DNA from: Granulosicoccus sp964390335
Lineage (GTDB): Bacteria > Pseudomonadota > Gammaproteobacteria > Granulosicoccales > Granulosicoccaceae
Length of the DNA: 64,000 nucleotides
NCBI GenBank assembly: GCA_964390335.1
Contig: CAYMHU010000011.1
Location: forward strand, 1 to 64,000
Direction of reading: 5' to 3'
The notes under the pieces: model-generated
Database searches by the model: none
What the model saw: the letters and a program-made list of their open reading frames with translations, nothing else
What the model was told of the DNA's origin: nothing
Translations under genes and position numbers: made by a program
Shown: piece by piece, positions 18,655-28,221 of the stretch
Layout: each line of letters begins with the position of its first letter
Numbering within the stretch: position 1 is the first letter of the stretch

Positions 18655-19977
18655 TTAGTCGATTCGACCGGCACGCTTCAGTATTTTGGTTGCCTGCTCT
18701 GCAGCAGCAGTCATCAATGCACGGGTATCACCGCCACCTGCTGCTTCTGCAATTGCGCTGGACAGTACATCGCCCACCTCCGGCCACTCCGGAATTTGCG
18801 GCATGATGTCTGAATTAGCCAAAGACTCCCAGGCTGCTTGCTGTATGTTAGCGTTCGCAGCATTCACCTCGGGGTCTTGCAGGCTGCTGATGTGCGTTAC
18901 CACATTGTTCATGATAGGTTTACCCGCAACTTCACGCTCAGTTGCGTTGGCTTTATCCATTTCCGGATTAGACAGCCACTTCAAAAATTCCCATGCTGCG
19001 TCCTGGTTCTTGGAATACGATGAAATCGAAAATGGCATTGAGATCGCATAGGTGACCGTCTCACCCTCGTAAGCAGGCATACCGGCAAAGCCAACTTGAT
19101 CTGCAGTGAGCACTGATGAATCAGGGTTAATCATTGAAGAATAAGCCCACCACCATACTGGGATCATGGCCGATTTTCCTTGCATGAATGACTGTCGAGC
19201 GTCTTGTTCTACGAACGACAATGATGCCGGGTTGGTGACTTTATCCGTGGTATGCAGAGCAATATAGTCTTCAGTTGCTTTCAAGCCAGCTTCCGAATTC
19301 CATGCAGGTCTACCGTCTGCATCAAACACATCGGCGCCCGCGGCCCATAGAAAGTTAAGCCAGATAAACAAGTTCTGACGATTGCCGTCGTTGTTGTAGT
19401 ACAAGGCCAACGGTTCAACGTCACTGCCACTGGCTTTAAGCTCTTTACCAATTCGAATAACATCGTCCCAGCTTTTTGGTGCCTCGGGAATCAGATCTTT
19501 TCGATAGAACATCAGCTGCGCATGCGCGCGAAGCGGAAAGCCCAGCGTTTTTCCTTCAAACTGCGCCGATTTAGCAAACGCAGCCGGGTAACGATCCATC
19601 GAGATGCCATCTGCAGCCAATCGATCATCAATGGGTTCGAGCCAATGCGAGTTTGGTGGTCCCCAACTGTCGAGGTAATTCACTACGTCGTAGCTGCCGT
19701 TCGCGGCAACGCCTTCAGCGGTGATTTTTTCTTGCAGTGAACCAAATGGTATGAATGTCCATTCAGTCTCGATGCCTGTGAGCTCAGTAAATTCAGAATC
19801 GCGCAGCATCAACCCATCAAACTGAGGTGTCACCACCGACAAAATGTTGAGCTTGGTGCCTTCAAAGGGTTTGCCTTCTTTAAGATTATATTTTTCAGCA
19901 ACTGCCGCTGTACTCGCCAGAGTCAGGGCTGTAGCGGTTATGGCCGCAGTCACACTGCGCCGGACAATCGATTGCAT
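18655..19977 (-). CDS. Sugar ABC transporter substrate-binding protein (family 1)
   Basis: 440 residues from the ATG at 19977, which follows an AGGAG ribosome site; a longer frame to 20019 has no signal logic. Signal peptide MQSIVRRSVTAAITATALTL continuing to AVA before EKYNL, so periplasmic. The fold is that of family 1 solute-binding proteins (DVVNYLDSWGP, VWWWAYSSM, AWEFLKWLSNPE). First gene of the operon that continues with two permeases, ATPase, bicupin and hydrolase. A predicted promoter has its -35 (TTGCAT, 20031-20036) inside the LacI operator and its -10 (TATTGT) at 20008-20013. The ligand is probably a sugar or glycoside; it cannot be named. Confidence 0.92.
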   Translation of the reverse strand: MQSIVRRSVTAAITATALTLASTAAVAEKYNLKEGKPFEGTKLNILSVVTPQFDGLMLRDSEFTELTGIETEWTFIPFGSLQEKITAEGVAANGSYDVVNYLDSWGPPNSHWLEPIDDRLAADGISMDRYPAAFAKSAQFEGKTLGFPLRAHAQLMFYRKDLIPEAPKSWDDVIRIGKELKASGSDVEPLALYYNNDGNRQNLFIWLNFLWAAGADVFDADGRPAWNSEAGLKATEDYIALHTTDKVTNPASLSFVEQDARQSFMQGKSAMIPVWWWAYSSMINPDSSVLTADQVGFAGMPAYEGETVTYAISMPFSISSYSKNQDAAWEFLKWLSNPEMDKANATEREVAGKPIMNNVVTHISSLQDPEVNAANANIQQAAWESLANSDIMPQIPEWPEVGDVLSSAIAEAAGGGDTRALMTAAAEQATKILKRAGRID

Positions 19978-20019
19978 ACTATTTCTCCTGTGTGGTATTC
20001 CCTTCTGACAATAACTCAA

Positions 20020-20037
20020 TTTGCATCCGGATGCAAA
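20020..20037. promoter_or_regulatory. LacI-family operator, perfect 18-bp palindrome
   Basis: TTTGCATCC/GGATGCAAA with a central CG, as expected for LacI-type regulators. It lies in the 101-bp divergent gap between the binding-protein gene and the LacI gene and covers the predicted -35 of the importer operon. Confidence 0.85.
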
Positions 20038-20078
20038 AATGGATTAAATTGACCCATCAAGTAAGGAAGTGCTTCATT

Positions 20079-21083
20079 ATGTCGTCTCCACGCCGAACAA
20101 CATCCTACGATGTTGCTGAACTTGCTGGTGTCAGCCAGTCTGCTGTGTCTCGGGCGTTCAGCGAAGATGGCAGCGTTTCACAAAAGATGCGCAACAGAAT
20201 ACTGGTGGCGGCTAACGAGCTGGGGTATCGACCCAACGCCATTGCGCGTTCTCTCGGCAAAGGCAAATCGGGGCTGGTGGGCATGATCATCAACCAACAT
20301 GCACAGCAAAGCTATGCCGGCGCACTAACTGGCATCACGGAAATTCTTCGTGAATCTGGTGGGGGGGTGCTTTTGCAGGTGGTCGATGCAGACTCGCTGG
20401 CAGATGATTCCATTACTGCGTTACTGGATTATCAAGTCGACGCCATCATTTGTTCCAGTGTCATTTCCAACAACGCTGCCGAACAATGCGCAAGTGCTGG
20501 CGTGGCCTTGTGCCTGGTAAATCGCCAAACTGATTCGGCAGTAACGGATGAAGTGTTATCCGACAACGAAGCCATCTCATCAGCAATAGCACAAGGCTTA
20601 GCGTCAACAGGTGTCACCACTGCAGCCTACCTTTACGGACCTCCATCGGGGTTTGTTAGCCGCTTGCGATATCAGGGATTCAGCTATGGTTGCATCGCGG
20701 CAGGACTTGACGCACCACAAAAAATGTATTGCGATTTTACGTACCAAGGGGGATACGAGGCCGCGATTGAACTACTCGACACACAACCAAAGCTGGATGC
20801 AATTTATGCCGCAACCGACAGTATCGCCTTTGGTGCAATGGATGCATTGCGCTACGCCAAAGGCGTAGCCATACCCGACGATATACAAGTAGTTGGTTTC
20901 GATGATGAAGCGACAGCTGCGTATGATGCCTACCAACTGACATCGGTTCGACAACCCATGTCAGCCATGCTATACGGAGCAGTCGATCTTGCCCGAACCA
21001 GGATCAACGAACCCAACTCACCTAAACGACAACTTGTTATGCAATCAGGCATTGTGCAGCGTCGCAGCGCAACATGGGAATAG
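20079..21083 (+). CDS. LacI-family transcriptional regulator of the adjacent ABC operon
   Basis: 334 residues from the ATG at 20079 (MSSPRRTTSYDVAELAGVSQ), chosen over an upstream frame start because the LacI helix-turn-helix begins here and an AAGGA site precedes it. The DNA-binding region is followed by the hinge helix NAIARSLGKGKSGLVGMI and a periplasmic-binding-protein-like sensor domain (ATDSIAFGAMDALRYAKGVAIPDDIQVVGFDD when read across two strands of the fold). It is divergent from the importer operon and next to a perfect operator, so local control is likely. The 3' end is 11 bases from the convergent GH31 gene. Confidence 0.92.
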   Translation: MSSPRRTTSYDVAELAGVSQSAVSRAFSEDGSVSQKMRNRILVAANELGYRPNAIARSLGKGKSGLVGMIINQHAQQSYAGALTGITEILRESGGGVLLQVVDADSLADDSITALLDYQVDAIICSSVISNNAAEQCASAGVALCLVNRQTDSAVTDEVLSDNEAISSAIAQGLASTGVTTAAYLYGPPSGFVSRLRYQGFSYGCIAAGLDAPQKMYCDFTYQGGYEAAIELLDTQPKLDAIYAATDSIAFGAMDALRYAKGVAIPDDIQVVGFDDEATAAYDAYQLTSVRQPMSAMLYGAVDLARTRINEPNSPKRQLVMQSGIVQRRSATWE

Positions 21084-21094
21084 CCAGCGGATTT

Positions 21095-23557
21095 TTAAAC
21101 TGGCAATCGAACACTGGTTGTTCTGTTATCCGTACCCAGAATAGTGACTGACAAATCAGGCCGACCGGTGCCAGTCCAGCACTCAGAAACAGTTATATCA
21201 ACATGGGATTCATCGTACTGAACTTTCACGTTTATGAGTGACGCATGTTGGTCGCGATACTGCCATGATTCACCATCGTCGAACATCACGTTCTGTGTAA
21301 ATTCACCGGCACCCTTATCAACCAGCACCATCAACACAATGTGTTCAGCATTATGCGGTGCTTGTTCATGCCATGATAGCGCCATCGGTATCACCGATTT
21401 TGATCGCACAAAAACAGGTAAATGCCCTATGGACGCAGGCACCGTTACTAATTGCCCACCGGAATACGTTTGCATGCCGTGCTCAAGATCCAAACCCTGC
21501 AACGAGTCAGTTGTATTGTCAGCGTTTGTTACAAACTCATCCGTTGCAGAAAGTACATCTAAAGTGTTATAGACATCGTGATTAAAGTAACACCAAGTAC
21601 CATCAATCGCAGGTAGATAGACCGATCGTTCCTGTACTCCAGGCTCGATGACAGGTGCCGCGAGCACTTGTGGACCAACCAAATAAACCGTGTGATCATT
21701 GATACAATCTGTGTCGTGGTAGTGCAGCATCGCAGGCCCAATTGCCGGTTCACCGGATTGGTGCGCGCACCAAGCTTTGTGATAAAGCCAAGGCATAAAC
21801 CGATAGCGTTGCCGCAAACACGCTATGATTTCCTGTTCAACCGAAGGATGCATCCACGGAGTTGTCGCCGGGTCCGTTTCGCCTGGCTTCCATGAGTTCA
21901 TAACCGCGCGCGGATGCAGACACATCATTTCCACCCAGCGACAAAGCAACTCGGCATCGGGTTTAGGACCATCGAATCCACCGATATCGTGGCCAGTAAA
22001 GGGTAAGCCAGACAGGTTCATGGACAAACCATTTGCCAGATTCCATTCAAGCGTGTGCCACGAAGTACGGTTATCGCCACTCCAGGTTTGAGCATAGCGA
22101 GCAATGCCAGCTGGCCCTGCACGGCTGATGAGATAGGGTCGTTTATCCGGTTCTAATTCAAGCGTTGCCTCATAACTTGCGCGAAGCATCAGCAAGGCCT
22201 GAATCGGGCGCACATCAATAGCGCGCAGCGATACGCCAAAACCGTTCACCGTTGCAGACTCATCCCAGATTTCGCATTCATTGTTATCGTTCCAGGTTGA
22301 GCTGAATCCTGCACCCAGCACCTGCTCTTTCACGCCCTGCTTCCACCAATTCACGGTATCCGGATTAGTGAAATCGAGACTTGCACCGGGACCACCCCAA
22401 AACATTTCAATGGCCGGGTCTCCGTTACCATCTTTTATAAACCCTTCAAAAGCGGCAACCGTGTCGAACAGTGGATGCTCCTGCAACAATACCGGTTTTA
22501 TGTTGGCGCAAGATTTCAGCCCCTTGTTTGCCAAGCTCTTAAAAAAATGGTCACGTTGTGGAAATTTACTGGTATTCCAAGTAAACACATAGCGACGTCC
22601 ATCTTCTTTGGTTGTGTAACCAGACCCGGAATGGATTGCACTGATTGGCACACCACGTTGAGTACACTGTTCGGCAAATTCTAAAATGGCGTCTTGCGCA
22701 TTATCAGCATCAGCCAGGTGCATGGAGGTGTGCGCAAAACCCATTGACCAGCGTGGTTGAAAGTGCGGCAGACCAACCAGATGTTGAAAGCGTTTAACCA
22801 CACTTAATAAACTTGGACCATCGACAAAATAATAAATAAGCGCGTTGTCATACGACTCTACATGTCGATAATGCCCATGGTAGTTGGAATGCTCCGCGCC
22901 TAAATCGATATTCATTTCAGCCAAGCTATCGTAAAACACGCCACAGTAACCAGCATCGTTGTTACCAACGATCAGCCACGGCACATGTTTGTATAAGGGA
23001 TCTGAGGTTTCAGCGTTATAGCCAAGCGCATCCGTTTGCAGTACTCGAAATCGTTTTCCCGTTCGATCCAACGCTCCGCATTTATCCCCTAGCCCAAGAT
23101 GCAGATGATCATGTTTTCGTGTTTGAGCATGATGAAAAACACCGCGACCGGGCAAGCGTCTGTATGCCGCCATCGGTCTGTCCTGAACCAACGAGGATGT
23201 CGCTCCATCGGCAACGCGTTTAAAGTCGATCGCAAGTGGCTGGGCGGCTACGTGAACACAAAACGCGTTTTGGTTTTCATCCTTCACCGAAACAACATTG
23301 CGTTCCAGGTCAATCAACGGTGCGGGGCAAGAGAAGCCTTCGGTTGATAAACGATCCCTACCCTGCCATGAAGCCTCAGTTGCGCCCGGACTAACCATCC
23401 AAGTTGACTTTAGCCATTCCGTGGATTGTGGCACGATAGCCACTCGGCACAACCACGGTTCCAGCATGTCAATGCGCAACTGATAATCGTTGCTTATTGA
23501 CGCCGTGGCACCCGTGTTGGTAGAAACCAACGGTGAATTCAGTTCAAGCACCGCCAT
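21095..23557 (-). CDS. Glycoside hydrolase family 31 alpha-glycosidase
   Basis: 820 residues. The GH31 catalytic domain is complete: nucleophile Asp424 in TWNDNNE and acid/base Asp495 in TWSGDNRTSW, with the downstream GLPFTGHDIGGFDG motif. N-terminal beta domain at about 1-250 and C-terminal beta domains from about 600. No signal peptide, so it should act in the cytoplasm on an imported alpha-glycoside such as an alpha-glucoside or alpha-xyloside; the exact specificity is not visible. It lies 53 bases after dctM on the same strand, and convergent with the LacI gene; the sugar ABC importer is a more natural partner than the TRAP system. Confidence 0.92.
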   Translation of the reverse strand: MAVLELNSPLVSTNTGATASISNDYQLRIDMLEPWLCRVAIVPQSTEWLKSTWMVSPGATEASWQGRDRLSTEGFSCPAPLIDLERNVVSVKDENQNAFCVHVAAQPLAIDFKRVADGATSSLVQDRPMAAYRRLPGRGVFHHAQTRKHDHLHLGLGDKCGALDRTGKRFRVLQTDALGYNAETSDPLYKHVPWLIVGNNDAGYCGVFYDSLAEMNIDLGAEHSNYHGHYRHVESYDNALIYYFVDGPSLLSVVKRFQHLVGLPHFQPRWSMGFAHTSMHLADADNAQDAILEFAEQCTQRGVPISAIHSGSGYTTKEDGRRYVFTWNTSKFPQRDHFFKSLANKGLKSCANIKPVLLQEHPLFDTVAAFEGFIKDGNGDPAIEMFWGGPGASLDFTNPDTVNWWKQGVKEQVLGAGFSSTWNDNNECEIWDESATVNGFGVSLRAIDVRPIQALLMLRASYEATLELEPDKRPYLISRAGPAGIARYAQTWSGDNRTSWHTLEWNLANGLSMNLSGLPFTGHDIGGFDGPKPDAELLCRWVEMMCLHPRAVMNSWKPGETDPATTPWMHPSVEQEIIACLRQRYRFMPWLYHKAWCAHQSGEPAIGPAMLHYHDTDCINDHTVYLVGPQVLAAPVIEPGVQERSVYLPAIDGTWCYFNHDVYNTLDVLSATDEFVTNADNTTDSLQGLDLEHGMQTYSGGQLVTVPASIGHLPVFVRSKSVIPMALSWHEQAPHNAEHIVLMVLVDKGAGEFTQNVMFDDGESWQYRDQHASLINVKVQYDESHVDITVSECWTGTGRPDLSVTILGTDNRTTSVRLPV

Positions 23558-23581
23558 CGGTTAGCGATTCCTAATGCGGGC

Positions 23582-23610
23582 ATTCAGCGCAACAGGAGTT
23601 CGCGCTGAAT
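23582..23610 (-). promoter_or_regulatory. Stem-loop between dctM and the GH31 gene
   Basis: ATTCAGCGC and GCGCTGAAT make a perfect 9-bp stem around 11 bases, starting directly after the dctM stop. There is no T-run. It may separate the TRAP message from GH31. Confidence 0.55.
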
Positions 23611-25245
23611 TTACAACAGCAGCGTCACAATCGATGGCCAAATCAACAACACACTCAGCGCAAGCAACTGGATACCGATGAAGGGTAAGAAGCCTCGGAA
23701 AATATCGGTTAATGAGATATGCGCAGGCGCTACAGACTTAAGGTAAAACGCTGCTGGTCCAAACGGCGGTGATAAAAAGCTCACTTGCATGTTCATGCAA
23801 AAGAGAACCCCGAACCACACAGCAACATCTTTGGGATCAAGCTGCCCGATAAAGCCGATTTCTTCGATTGGCAGGCGTTGCACAATCGGTAGAAAAACAG
23901 GAATGATCAGCAACACGATGCCAACCCAATCCATAAAGGCACCCATAAACAACAGGATGACCATCATAATTAAGATGACCATCATGGTTGGCATATCCGC
24001 ACCCACAATGAGTCCGGCAATGTAAGTTGGCCCACCAGCCAATGTGTACGCACCTGCCAAAGCCGCTGCACCAACAGTAACCCAGATGATGGTGCCGGTT
24101 GAACGCAAGGTACGCATCATACTGACCCAAACCAAATCAACCGATGCTTCACCGCGAACTAATGCAATCAGGAATACAGCCAAAGCACCCATACCAGCCG
24201 CTTCTGTAATGCCGGTTATACCGCCATAAATCGAACCGAGTACGATAAAAATAACCGAGAACGGTGGCACCAAACCTTTGCCGTGATGCCAGCCAAGCTT
24301 GGTTCGCTTAATGCCGAACACCACAAACATTAAAACTAGACACACCGCGATGATGCCGAGAAAATAAGGCAGGTAGTCCATCGTTCCCAGAGCCGGCGCC
24401 TCCCAGTTTGGTTCATCAGCTGGTGCAACATTACGCCCCATCACTGTTAAGAAGGCCAAGCGAGCCAGTAGCAGCGACGCAAAGCCAGCGGTCAGTATTG
24501 CCAGGAACGATAAAAAGGCTTTGAGTTTTTCGTCACCCGGTAAATCATCGTCACGCGGCTCCGGCAGCGGTGCTTGAGACGGATCGAGTCGGGTACGAAT
24601 AATGATGTAGATAATAATAAAACTGGCCAGCATAAAGCCCGGCACAAACGCACCCGTGAAGAGCTTTTTGATGGAGGTCTCTGTAATAAGACCAAAAATG
24701 ATCAGTACGATAGACGGTGGAATCATGGTACCCAGCGACCCAGAGGCACAGATGGTACCGATAGCTAAATTCTGGTTATAACCAAGGCGTAGCATTTGCG
24801 GCAGCGCAATCAGCCCGAGCAACACCACTTCGCCACCAATGATGCCAGACATTGCCGCCATTAAAACGGCCATTAATGAAGTTACAACCGCAATCCCACC
24901 GCGCATGCGACTCATCCAGAAGTTCAGACTGTCGTACATTTGCTTGGCCACACCCGAGCGTTCAAGCAATGCTGCCATGAAGATAAACAACGGCACGGAT
25001 AGCAGCACGTATTCCGTCATTAAGTCATAGACTTTTTGGGTCAGTATATAAAGCGGTCCAGTACCTGGCCTGCCGGTAAGCATCCCTTCACCAAAAGAGC
25101 TTGGGTCGGTGAGTAAGTTCGGCTCAAACTTCATGATCATGACCAGCGCTGCCAATGCAGCCGATGCAAACCCCAGTGGCATCCCAATGGCAAGCATGAA
25201 CACCAGCCCGATAATCAGGACTATTGAAATAGTACCGACATCCAT
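23611..25245 (-). CDS. dctM: TRAP transporter large permease (DctM)
   Basis: 544 residues, against about 430 for a typical DctM. The extra length is an insertion at about residues 225-310 (PRDDDLPGDEK, then two additional hydrophobic segments) between halves of the transporter core. Core features: GMPLGFASA near the N-terminus and GSLGTMIPPSIVLIIFG near 175. Sodium-driven uptake of an organic acid across the inner membrane. The start overlaps the dctQ stop by one base (TAATG). Confidence 0.9.
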   Translation of the reverse strand: MDVGTISIVLIIGLVFMLAIGMPLGFASAALAALVMIMKFEPNLLTDPSSFGEGMLTGRPGTGPLYILTQKVYDLMTEYVLLSVPLFIFMAALLERSGVAKQMYDSLNFWMSRMRGGIAVVTSLMAVLMAAMSGIIGGEVVLLGLIALPQMLRLGYNQNLAIGTICASGSLGTMIPPSIVLIIFGLITETSIKKLFTGAFVPGFMLASFIIIYIIIRTRLDPSQAPLPEPRDDDLPGDEKLKAFLSFLAILTAGFASLLLARLAFLTVMGRNVAPADEPNWEAPALGTMDYLPYFLGIIAVCLVLMFVVFGIKRTKLGWHHGKGLVPPFSVIFIVLGSIYGGITGITEAAGMGALAVFLIALVRGEASVDLVWVSMMRTLRSTGTIIWVTVGAAALAGAYTLAGGPTYIAGLIVGADMPTMMVILIMMVILLFMGAFMDWVGIVLLIIPVFLPIVQRLPIEEIGFIGQLDPKDVAVWFGVLFCMNMQVSFLSPPFGPAAFYLKSVAPAHISLTDIFRGFLPFIGIQLLALSVLLIWPSIVTLLL

Positions 25246-26096
25246 TAGTCTGCTCCCACGCTTTTCTTGATCGCTTCCAGCTCTTCCTGGTCGATCACAT
25301 CTTTTTCAGTTAATTCGTTAGGGTCGCGATTCCAATCGGCAATGAGGTTCAGTAACGCTTGCAAGCTGATAAGACAGATAACAATCAGGATCGTAGGCTG
25401 GATGGTTGCGGGAATAGGTGGATCAAAGGCCGTGCCGAACGTTTGCCATTTATAAAATTTGTTGATAAAAACTTGTTTGTAGCTACCAAATACCAAACAA
25501 ATGGCAAAGAACCACAATAGCGCTACCCATAAAACATCGCATACATGTTGTAACCAACGAGGTAGAACATCATAGATAATAAAAATGCGAATGTGGCTGC
25601 GTTGCTGCATGGCGTAAACGCCGGAAAACATAAACACAAAGCCGCCAATCCATAACGTTAGTTCGTTGGCCCAGAGTGTGGGCTTTTCTAACACGTAGCG
25701 TAAAAATACCTCGGTCAGCATCACGGCTGTCATGGTTATGATTAGTATCATGACGATACGACCAATAAACATCGCGATTTTGTCGATACGACTAAAGTGC
25801 TCAAATTCCATTTGCGCAGGTACTAGGGTTTTGACACCAAAAAAGAAAATAACCGGCAATAAAAGCAGCGCAGCCCAATCAACGATATCTGCAACACCGA
25901 ATAAGCCAGGTAAATTGGGGGTGACATCCTTGCGCTTATGCATCTCCGTCATTTGGACGGTCAGGCTGGTGGTGTCGTCATGCGGCCATAAATCGAGAAT
26001 GTATGCGGGCATATGCCATATGGCCCAACCAGCGCAAAACACGAAAAGGAACGGAATGATCCATTCCTTAAGGTTGCCAGGTTTTTGTTCTTTCAT
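25245..26096 (-). CDS. dctQ: TRAP transporter small permease (DctQ)
   Basis: 283 residues from the ATG at 26096, which has an AGGGA ribosome site; a TTG 18 bases upstream is less likely. DctQ is normally about 160-200 residues with four helices. Here an N-terminal extension carries a further helix at about 13-35 and another at 80-100, followed by the DctQ core (ELTLWIGGFVFMFSGVYAMQQRSHIRI). The C-terminus is highly charged. It pairs with the long DctM, a combination typical of one TRAP subfamily. Confidence 0.88.
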   Translation of the reverse strand: MKEQKPGNLKEWIIPFLFVFCAGWAIWHMPAYILDLWPHDDTTSLTVQMTEMHKRKDVTPNLPGLFGVADIVDWAALLLLPVIFFFGVKTLVPAQMEFEHFSRIDKIAMFIGRIVMILIITMTAVMLTEVFLRYVLEKPTLWANELTLWIGGFVFMFSGVYAMQQRSHIRIFIIYDVLPRWLQHVCDVLWVALLWFFAICLVFGSYKQVFINKFYKWQTFGTAFDPPIPATIQPTILIVICLISLQALLNLIADWNRDPNELTEKDVIDQEELEAIKKSVGAD

Positions 26097-26147
26097 AGAT
26101 CCCTGCACACTCAAGCAAACTAGCGTTTAACCGCAAAGAAAAAGCAA

Positions 26148-26172
26148 AGAGGCGAGCAAAATGCCCGCCTCT
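26148..26172 (-). terminator. Terminator-like hairpin between dctP and dctQ
   Basis: AGAGGCG/CGCCTCT 7-bp stem extended by an inner GC pair, followed on the minus strand by TTTGCTTTTTC. It probably ends part of the transcripts after dctP so that binding protein exceeds membrane subunits. Confidence 0.7.
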
Positions 26173-26209
26173 ATTTTTTATGAACAAATCGTAGCAATCA
26201 GTAATTAAA

Positions 26210-27238
26210 TTACTTCAGTGCGCCGATTTCTTTTAGGAAGTCTAAGTGGGCAGCAAGCAGCTCTTTTGCTTCTGGTGTCGTTGCGTACTCTTCCCACGTT
26301 TTAGCAACTGCAGCACGGTACTTAGCCATTTCTTCTTCTGGCCACGTGTAAAGAGTGACACCAGCATCACGCATATTGGCTGCAGCTTTTTGCATTTCGA
26401 TGTCTTGCTTAGTGGTGGTTTTCAACGCAAGTGCTTGCATCGCAACTTTCATGATTCGCTTATGCGCATCTGGCATTTCGTCCCAGATGTCTTTACGACA
26501 TGCAAGGTGATCAGCAGGCATAGAGTGGAAACCAGGATAGTTAGTATGCTTACCAATGTCGTACAGACCAAGACCAACATTGTTAGCAATGGTCGATGCA
26601 TCAGCACCAGAGATAATACCGGTTTCAAGCGCGGTGAAGATCTCGTTGAAATCCATCACGATTGGCGAGGCACCCAGGTTTTCGAAGATGTTAGTGATAA
26701 CACCTGGAGGTGCACGGAACTTCCAACCTTTAAGATCATCAACACCAGAGATTGGCGAAGTTGATACTAATGACTCAGGCCCAGGAATCCACCAACCAAC
26801 GAATTCCATGTCTTGTGGGTTGTAAAGCTTGTTTAGCGCATCGTAACCACCGCCATGCAGTAACCAAGAATACTGCTGGTACGGATCGCCATAACCACCG
26901 TTAAGGTCACCAGTGAACTGGAATGCAGGGTTTTTACCAACTTGGTAAGCACCGCCTGTCATATCACAATCAAGGATACCGGTCGCTGCCGCGTCGAAGG
27001 TTTCAGCCGCTTTAACAACCGCACCGGCGTAGAACATCTCGATTTCGATATCGCCGCCAGACATAACAGTGACATCTTCAATGAACTCTGATGCCAGTTG
27101 GCCTGAGAGAGTTTCAGTTGCGAAGTGAGTTTGAATACGAAGCTTGGTTTTATCCTGTGCTTGTACCTGGGCTGTACCCATAAGTAGTGACATGGCGATC
27201 GCACTAGCGGTCAATGTCAGTGGGGCCTTCTTAAACAT
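26210..27238 (-). CDS. dctP: TRAP transporter substrate-binding protein (DctP)
   Basis: 342 residues with signal peptide (MFKKAPLTLTASAIAMSLLM continuing to VQA before QDKTK). The family binds carboxylates through a conserved Arg, seen here in GWKFRAPPG at about residue 170. The motif ALETGIISGADAST is also characteristic. The overall pattern is closer to the TakP/SmoM type (2-oxoacids and related acids) than to C4-dicarboxylate DctP, but this is a tentative reading. A GGAGGAT ribosome site precedes the ATG. First gene of dctP-dctQ-dctM. Confidence 0.9.
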   Translation of the reverse strand: MFKKAPLTLTASAIAMSLLMGTAQVQAQDKTKLRIQTHFATETLSGQLASEFIEDVTVMSGGDIEIEMFYAGAVVKAAETFDAAATGILDCDMTGGAYQVGKNPAFQFTGDLNGGYGDPYQQYSWLLHGGGYDALNKLYNPQDMEFVGWWIPGPESLVSTSPISGVDDLKGWKFRAPPGVITNIFENLGASPIVMDFNEIFTALETGIISGADASTIANNVGLGLYDIGKHTNYPGFHSMPADHLACRKDIWDEMPDAHKRIMKVAMQALALKTTTKQDIEMQKAAANMRDAGVTLYTWPEEEMAKYRAAVAKTWEEYATTPEAKELLAAHLDFLKEIGALK

Positions 27239-27648
27239 GTATATCCTCCAAAGATAATTTTGCCCAGCATCTCGGCTACAACAGTCTCATGCCGGTTGGT
27301 TTTTTATGATCGCGCCGCACTAATCTTCCTGAATTAAGTTCAGATATCGAATCAGTGCAGGGTCGACAGTGAGACTGTAACAAATGATGAACTATAATGT
27401 AACGAATTTTAGACGCAACAGCCGTATTACTGATTGTAGGTGCTTGAATCGTCGGTGATATTGTCGATTCCACGAAATTTCAAGCTGAATTTAGCACCAG
27501 TCGCACGCCACTTAACATTTTTACTCTGGACACAACGTTTTGCGTCTTCCGTGTGCTTTGTGGGACTCAGCACTCATTGAGAATGGAGCCAGCTAAGCTA
27601 TCGTTTTCAGATTAATAAACTAGTGGTTTGCCGAATGCGCCTTGGAGG
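27239..27648. other. Intergenic region upstream of dctP
   Basis: About 410 bases between the hypothetical lipoprotein stop and dctP. It holds the dctP leader and presumably its promoter. I see no credible gene or clear operator. Confidence 0.4.
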
Positions 27649-28221
27649 CTAGAGCAGATCGACGGTCACTGTCAAATCAAGCCTGAGCTCAAGCGTCATA
27701 GACAAGTCTGATGAATTCGGCGTTCCTTCGGCGCAATACAAGAAGTTGTCGTTTAAGTCGTCCATATAATGCTGAACGATCGCCGCACCGCCATCTGTAA
27801 AAGGTAGGTTGGCCCAGTCAGTCACATTGGTGTTAGCGGGGATACTGATCGATGCAACTGTTGTCAGTTGATCTGTTGCCGGGTCGGTCATTTGCATTGA
27901 CCCCACCGTATCTACTGCTGTGTTGTTATTACTAATTCTATATTCAACTTGATTGATATCGAGCGTCTCAAGATATTCTTCAATATCATCATAGTTGTCG
28001 ACTGTCGTTAACAACGTATTCAATGAGGTCATCGATGCTGTACACGCAGGATTACCAGTGACGAATGCACGCGCAAACGGGCTATTATTAGTTCCAATAA
28101 GATTAAACGAGTCAAGCTGTATCCTTACATTTTCTTCGCGTTCCGTTAGCGAATCACAGCCTATTAAACTACCTGACACTGACGCAAACAGCAAAACCCT
28201 AGCAATTGAATGAAAACGCAT
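27649..28221 (-). CDS. Hypothetical lipoprotein
   Basis: 190 residues. Signal peptide MRFHSIARVLLFASVSGSL followed by the lipobox LIGC (Cys22). The mature part is acidic and rich in Asn, Thr and Asp, with predicted beta strands and two further cysteines (GNPACTASM and YCAEG) that may pair. No family recognised. It stands alone between the TRAP and agl operons. Confidence 0.75.
   Translation of the reverse strand: MRFHSIARVLLFASVSGSLIGCDSLTEREENVRIQLDSFNLIGTNNSPFARAFVTGNPACTASMTSLNTLLTTVDNYDDIEEYLETLDINQVEYRISNNNTAVDTVGSMQMTDPATDQLTTVASISIPANTNVTDWANLPFTDGGAAIVQHYMDDLNDNFLYCAEGTPNSSDLSMTLELRLDLTVTVDLL

Noticed and set aside
26246..26764. A 172-codon frame opposite dctP
   Set aside because: Antisense to a well-supported binding protein; low-complexity product with no ribosome site.
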